Below the pieces are notes generated by a model. It did not search any database. It had not been told where the DNA came from and saw only the letters and a program-made list of their open reading frames with translations. Below are positions 60,193 to 64,000 of a stretch of DNA of 64,000 nt, piece by piece (the first letter of the stretch is position 1; each line of letters opens with the position of its first letter). Source of the stretch: Acetobacterium fimetarium (lineage in GTDB: Bacteria > Bacillota > Clostridia > Eubacteriales > Eubacteriaceae); contig NZ_WJBC01000004.1 of NCBI RefSeq assembly GCF_014284475.1, positions 124,001-188,000 of the forward strand, read 5' to 3'. The position numbers and the translations under genes were made by a program.

Positions 60193-60594
60193 CTATTCTT
60201 TATCATTCTCACGGTTTAAACTGTCCTCACGATAAATCCAGTCGCCGCGTTTAAAAACCATTTTATAAACCATATCCTTTAATACAATTTCGCCAATTTT
60301 AATAACCGAATCCGGGGCAATGGTCACATTATCTTTGATGCGCGCCCCCATTCCAATTTTTGTGTTTTTTCCCACTGTTACTGCTTTTCCGATAATCACG
60401 CCGGGTTCCAGAAGGCAGTCTTTTTCAACCACACTGCCCGGTTCTATAATAACACCGGTGCCAATGCTGCAGCTTTCGCCAATCACAGCCGCTTCGCCGA
60501 TTATTGCACCAGCCCCAATTTTCGTATTTTTCCCGATCACGGCTTTTTCCGAGATCACGGCCCGCCTGTGAATCATTTCCTGTTTTTCCTGCAT
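60193..60594 (-). CDS. Hexapeptide-repeat (left-handed β-helix) protein
   Basis: A 133-residue protein made almost wholly of [IV]-G-x4 turns (AVIGKNTKIGAGAIIGEAAV, GVIIEPGSVVEKDC, KNTKIGMGARIKDNVTI), i.e. about six coils of a left-handed β-helix. This is the fold of acyl/acetyltransferases and γ-carbonic anhydrase-like proteins, but no catalytic His is evident and the usual C-terminal α-domain is missing. It may have a structural or regulatory role. Twelve bp upstream of the DUF523 start. Confidence 0.75.
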   Translation of the reverse strand: MQEKQEMIHRRAVISEKAVIGKNTKIGAGAIIGEAAVIGESCSIGTGVIIEPGSVVEKDCLLEPGVIIGKAVTVGKNTKIGMGARIKDNVTIAPDSVIKIGEIVLKDMVYKMVFKRGDWIYREDSLNRENDKE

Positions 60595-60605
60595 CCCAAT
60601 TTCTC

Positions 60606-62006
60606 CTACTTCTTGCGAATTCTAAGACCTTTGGGATAGTGATTTTTAATCATTCCCTCACTGGCTTTTCCAAAACCAAGGGGATGTCCATCATATCCGA
60701 CCAGTATCCATCCTTTTTCGGCCCTGATATTCAGCGCTTCCCCTTTTAAATACTGGTAAGCCTGAGCCTCGTCCTTCAAATCGCAGACATTTTTCGCTTC
60801 CGACAACTTCAGTGCCATTCCCAAGGCGTAACTAGGCTCAAAGCGGTTCTTTTTAAAGGTCCCCAGGTGCAACCCGGTCCGCAGCAGCTTCAGGTTCGCA
60901 ATGGTTTCGAGGGCAATCCCCGCGGGGATTGCATAAAGATGTTCGCCCAGAAGATAGAGCCGTTCTTCAAATCCCTGATAAAATGATTTCTCCAGAGCGT
61001 TTTTGGCAAAATCACGGTAATCCAGCAGCTCCGTTCGGGAGGCTTTTTTAAGCCGCGATTTTGAATATCCCTGTTTGATCTCTTTCTGTTCTGAACCGGC
61101 TGCTGTTTTTTTCAATTTGGCAATGAAGTGACCTTCGCCCCTGACATTCATCGGCATAATTCGCAGGGTTTTTTCGATCGCCTGTTCATAATTCAGCGTC
61201 CATTCCACCCGGCCGTGATCATCGATCCCCGGTAGCTCGATGGATTCCAGTTCATAATCATACTTGTGAATAAACGCTTCGATGATCTGTTCGTCTTCTT
61301 CCGGCGAAAAGGTACAGGTTGAATAAACCAGCACGCCGCCCGGCTTCAAAAGCCGATGGGCGCTTTCCAGTATCTTTTCCTGTTTCCCGACACAGCGGGA
61401 AACGCGTTCGAGGCTCCAGTCCGCAAGCGCTCCGGAATCTTTCCGGAACATGCCTTCTCCGGAGCAGGGTGCATCGACAAGAATTCTGTCAAAACTCTGA
61501 TAAAATGAATCGACCAGTCTTTCTGGAAATTCATTGGTGACGATGGCATTTTTTATTCCAATCCGTTCAATATTGGTGGATAAAATGCCAGCCCGTGAAT
61601 TGACCAGTTCATTTGCTACCAGAAGCCCCTGACCCTGGAGTTTTGCCCCAATCTGGGTGGATTTTCCGCCCGGTGCCGCACAAAGATCCAGCACCCAGTC
61701 ACCCGGTTCCGGAGCAAGCACTTCCACCGCCGCCATGGCAGTCGGCTCCTGAACATAGTAAAGACCCGCATAGTAGTAGGGATTCTTGCCCGGTCTGACC
61801 TCATGATCGATGTAAAACCCTTCCTGACACCAAGCGACGCCCTGGGTTTCAAACGGTAGTTTGCCGGCCAGCTCTTTCGGAGTCAGTTTTAAGGTATTGG
61901 TTCTGATTCCTTTACTTTCCGGTTTGTCGTAGGAATCAAGCAAATCCTGATACGACTCGCCCATGAGGTTTTTCATTTTTTCTTTAAATGCTTCCGGTAA
62001 ATTCAT
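60606..62006 (-). CDS. rsmF: RsmF/NSUN-family rRNA cytosine-C5 methyltransferase
   Basis: A 466-residue methyltransferase. AdoMet-binding VLDLCAAPGGKSTQIG (~112), the PC motif DAPCSGEGMFRKD (~180) and the TC motif VYSTCTFSPEEDEQII (~232) give the two catalytic Cys. The C-terminal ~170 residues form the RsmF-type RNA-binding and PUA-like region (HLGTFKKNRFEPSYALGMAL, GWILVGYDGHPLGFGK). Likely target is a cytosine of 16S rRNA. The start follows GGGAG. Confidence 0.93.
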   Translation of the reverse strand: MNLPEAFKEKMKNLMGESYQDLLDSYDKPESKGIRTNTLKLTPKELAGKLPFETQGVAWCQEGFYIDHEVRPGKNPYYYAGLYYVQEPTAMAAVEVLAPEPGDWVLDLCAAPGGKSTQIGAKLQGQGLLVANELVNSRAGILSTNIERIGIKNAIVTNEFPERLVDSFYQSFDRILVDAPCSGEGMFRKDSGALADWSLERVSRCVGKQEKILESAHRLLKPGGVLVYSTCTFSPEEDEQIIEAFIHKYDYELESIELPGIDDHGRVEWTLNYEQAIEKTLRIMPMNVRGEGHFIAKLKKTAAGSEQKEIKQGYSKSRLKKASRTELLDYRDFAKNALEKSFYQGFEERLYLLGEHLYAIPAGIALETIANLKLLRTGLHLGTFKKNRFEPSYALGMALKLSEAKNVCDLKDEAQAYQYLKGEALNIRAEKGWILVGYDGHPLGFGKASEGMIKNHYPKGLRIRKK

Positions 62007-62147
62007 CCCATCTCCCTTGTTCTTTCACTCAATTCACACTTGTTTCATTATACGTAATGCTTTTGTTAATTACAATAATTTTCTAAAAAAGGTCGCCGCG
62101 AACATTTAAAAAACTTCTGTCTCCGATCCGTTGCCATCACCAAAAAA

Positions 62148-62173
62148 CACCAACAGCTGTGAAACTGTTGGTG
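62148..62173 (-). terminator. Terminator of the PIN/TRAM gene
   Basis: CACCAACAG (62148-62156) and CTGTTGGTG (62165-62173), 9-bp perfect stem; on the minus strand followed by six T. Confidence 0.85.
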
Positions 62174-62223
62174 CAGGATTTCCGATAAGATCACGGGATT
62201 CGTTGCAACTCAAATTTGTTTTT

Positions 62224-63339
62224 TTATTTGTTTTTCGGTTTCGCAAAAATCATGCGTCCGGCAGCCGTCTGCAAAATGCTGGTAACCAGAACCGGTGTAG
62301 AGTTGCCGATGTATTTTTTGCCATTTTCAACAACGATCATCGTGCCATCATCAAGATAGGCAATGGCCTGGCCATTTTCTTTCCCACCTTTTACGAGCAG
62401 CACTTTCATTTCTTCACCCGGTAAAACGACCGGTTTAACCGCATTGGCTAACTCGTTGATGTTGAGCACATCAACTCCCTGAACCGTTGCAACCTTGTTC
62501 AGATTGTAATCATTCGTCAGGATTTTTCCCTTGGTGGATTTTCCCAGTTTCACCAGCTTGGAATCAACTTCGTGAACATCGTCAAAATCTTCTTCGGTAA
62601 TCTGGACTTCTATTTCCAGATCCGTCTGGATTTTATTCAAAATATCCAGACCACGCCGGCCGCGATTTCGTTTGAGCTCATCGGACGAATCAGAAATCAG
62701 CTGAAGTTCATTGAGCACAAAAACCGGAATAACCAGCGGTCCTTCAATGAAACCGGTTTTGCAGATATCAAATATCCGGCCATCGATGATCACACTGGTA
62801 TCCAGCAATTTCGGTATCGCCGCGCCTTTTCTTTTGGACGCGCGTTTTTGGCTGGCTGGTGCATTTACTTCTTTTTCGCGTTTAACACTTTGAAAAGCAA
62901 GTAAAATATCTTCCCGTTTTTTGATTGCCAGAATAAAGCCAAGATAGCCCAGCACGATGTAACTGACAATGGTGAGAATGGTACCAATCCATAAAAAAGG
63001 GATCTGGGCAAAGGCAAAACTGATCAACATTGCAATAACCAGACCAATGATCAGACCGCCAAGTCCTAAACCGATATCGATTAGTTTGACATTCTCCATG
63101 CTCGTCTCAGCGATTTTTGCCAACTTTTTAACGCCTTTGAGCATTAACGGAAATAGAATGAAAAAAATGAGTCCAAATACTAAAATGAAAGCCACATAAA
63201 CGAATACTTCTGATTCCGGGCTAAAGCTTAAATTAAAGGGCTTCAGAATCCATGTATTCGAAAAAATCACACTTGCCACTGCTGTTCCGACCAGCATTCC
63301 AATAAGAGAAAAGGTAACTCGGAGTATCTTTTGTATCAC
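62224..63339 (-). CDS. PIN/TRAM-domain membrane protein (YacL type)
   Basis: A 371-residue protein. Four hydrophobic segments fill residues 1-140. A PIN domain follows at ~175-290 with the metal-binding acids in [28 protein letters not shown] and [14 protein letters not shown]-terminal TRAM domain ([20 protein letters not shown] … [14 protein letters not shown]) adds an RNA-binding β-barrel. The order equals Bacillus YacL, which is encoded next to ispD/ispF-type genes. RNase activity is presumed from the PIN acids. The start is GTG 63339, spaced from GGGAGG; the earlier GTG overlaps that site. Confidence 0.9.
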   Translation of the reverse strand: MIQKILRVTFSLIGMLVGTAVASVIFSNTWILKPFNLSFSPESEVFVYVAFILVFGLIFFILFPLMLKGVKKLAKIAETSMENVKLIDIGLGLGGLIIGLVIAMLISFAFAQIPFLWIGTILTIVSYIVLGYLGFILAIKKREDILLAFQSVKREKEVNAPASQKRASKRKGAAIPKLLDTSVIIDGRIFDICKTGFIEGPLVIPVFVLNELQLISDSSDELKRNRGRRGLDILNKIQTDLEIEVQITEEDFDDVHEVDSKLVKLGKSTKGKILTNDYNLNKVATVQGVDVLNINELANAVKPVVLPGEEMKVLLVKGGKENGQAIAYLDDGTMIVVENGKKYIGNSTPVLVTSILQTAAGRMIFAKPKNK

Positions 63340-63416
63340 TATATTCACCTCCCTTCATAACGTTTCTCTTGATTATAACACTCAATTCTTAAAACTACAC
63401 TATTAAACATAACAAA

Positions 63417-63435
63417 AGGCGTGAAATTCACGCCT
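63417..63435 (-). terminator. Terminator overlapping the 3' end of carD
   Basis: AGGCGTGAA/TTCACGCCT inverted repeat; minus-strand T-rich continuation (TTTTGTT). It overlaps the last codons and the stop of the carD gene. Confidence 0.75.
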
Positions 63436-63913
63436 CACTGCTTACAGAAGTATTTATTAATTCTAAAATTTCATCTTTATCTCTGTCTTGAATTAAAACC
63501 ATTTCACTGACAATAAAATTTCTTGCACTGTTCAGCATTTTCTTTTCGCCGGTTGACAGGCCTTTTTGACGATCCAGCAGGATCAGGTTTTTGACCACCT
63601 TTGCCACTTCAAAGATATCGCCGGTCTTCAGTCTTTCAAGATGTTCCCGATAGCGCCGGTTCCAGTTTTTTTCCATCTCATCCATTGGCAGCTTCAAAGT
63701 CTCAAGCATCTCATCGATCACGGGTTGAGTGACGATATCTCTGACCCCAATATCATCAACTTTATCCACCGGTATTAAGATCTGCAAACCTTCGGATACA
63801 ATCTGCATGATGTAATAAGGTTTTATTTCTTCAAATATCTCACGTTCTTCAATCGCTTCAATAACACCTGCTCCGTGCATTGGATAAACAATTTTATCAC
63901 CGATTTTATACAT
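63428..63913 (-). CDS. carD: CarD/CdnL-family RNA polymerase-binding regulator
   Basis: A 161-residue CarD-like protein. The N-terminal RNAP-interacting domain reads KIGDKIVYPMHGAGVIEAIE … YYIMQIVSEGLQILIPVDKV; the helical C-terminal domain has NWNRRYREHLERLKTGD, RQKGLSTGEKKMLNSARNFI and ending helices. Such proteins bind the RNAP β1 domain and stabilise open complexes at rRNA and growth promoters. The start is ATG 63913 behind AGGAGT. Followed by a terminator, separate from the PIN/TRAM gene. Confidence 0.94.
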   Translation of the reverse strand: MYKIGDKIVYPMHGAGVIEAIEEREIFEEIKPYYIMQIVSEGLQILIPVDKVDDIGVRDIVTQPVIDEMLETLKLPMDEMEKNWNRRYREHLERLKTGDIFEVAKVVKNLILLDRQKGLSTGEKKMLNSARNFIVSEMVLIQDRDKDEILELINTSVSSEA

Positions 63914-64000
63914 TTTAACCACTCCTATCATCGATTCGTGGTTCTATTATAACATACTAAAAATTAATAAGTCTTTTATTTTATTAAAAGATTATCATTA
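63914..64000. other. Window edge upstream of carD
   Basis: AT-rich leader of the carD gene with its ribosome site; a TATAAT-like box (minus strand, near 63946-63951) may be its -10. Nothing else was seen. Confidence 0.3.

Overview
The window reads as a low-to-mid GC Firmicute chromosome, most likely a Clostridia/Eubacteriales anaerobe of the Acetobacterium–Eubacterium kind. This rests on strong AGGAGG-type ribosome sites, the paired NifU-like scaffold and GGGtGRT genes, a selenium gene set (YedE-type transporter, YedF, DUF3343, SelD, class-V aminotransferase), a split transketolase and a CarD/YacL/RsmF housekeeping block. The genus is inference; no rRNA or tRNA gene lies here.

Layout. 1–3.3 kb: partial DUF2284 gene, then the scaffold/GGGtGRT pair. 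3.3–13.1 kb: a defence-type island, with an Abi_2 (AbiD/AbiF-like HEPN) gene preceded by a compact promoter–two-hairpin–terminator unit that looks like its antitoxin RNA, two orphan genes (membrane/coiled-coil and DUF2971), a type III restriction-modification operon, and a Phd/ParE toxin–antitoxin pair. 13.2–17.4 kb: a scarred region with a stranded phage replication module, two decayed REP-associated tyrosine transposase (RAYT) relics with palindromes, and a DUF89 gene whose 5' end was replaced by a REP. 17.4–22.3 kb: selenium cluster. 22.5–33.6 kb: mutM and metabolic, membrane and transport genes mixed with decayed fragments and dispersed repeats. 33.6–41.2 kb: a large GGDEF–EAL receptor, a PadR regulator with a broken drug exporter, and a macro-domain/vWA pair. 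41.4–46.8 kb: response regulator, histidine kinase and ABC exporter. 47–50.8 kb: Fic protein and a vWA/MoxR pair. 51–64 kb: dense housekeeping genes on the minus strand (transketolase, alr, mtnN, ispF, tcdA, argS, DUF1934, ddl, DUF523, hexapeptide protein, rsmF, yacL-like, carD) with several clear intrinsic terminators.

The most interesting item is the Abi_2 gene with its upstream structured RNA (3305–4316). It matches the architecture of abiF RNA/AbiF toxin–antitoxins, whose HEPN RNases have been proposed as relatives or ancestors of Cas13. Other points are a perfect 12-bp terminator hairpin between DUF3343 and selD, a ~120-bp dispersed repeat with a 50-nt identical core, and a drug exporter inactivated by a one-base loss in a G tract plus an amber codon.

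Starts were moved from the longest open frame wherever a Shine-Dalgarno sequence pointed to a later codon. All family calls come from reading motifs, without database searches.
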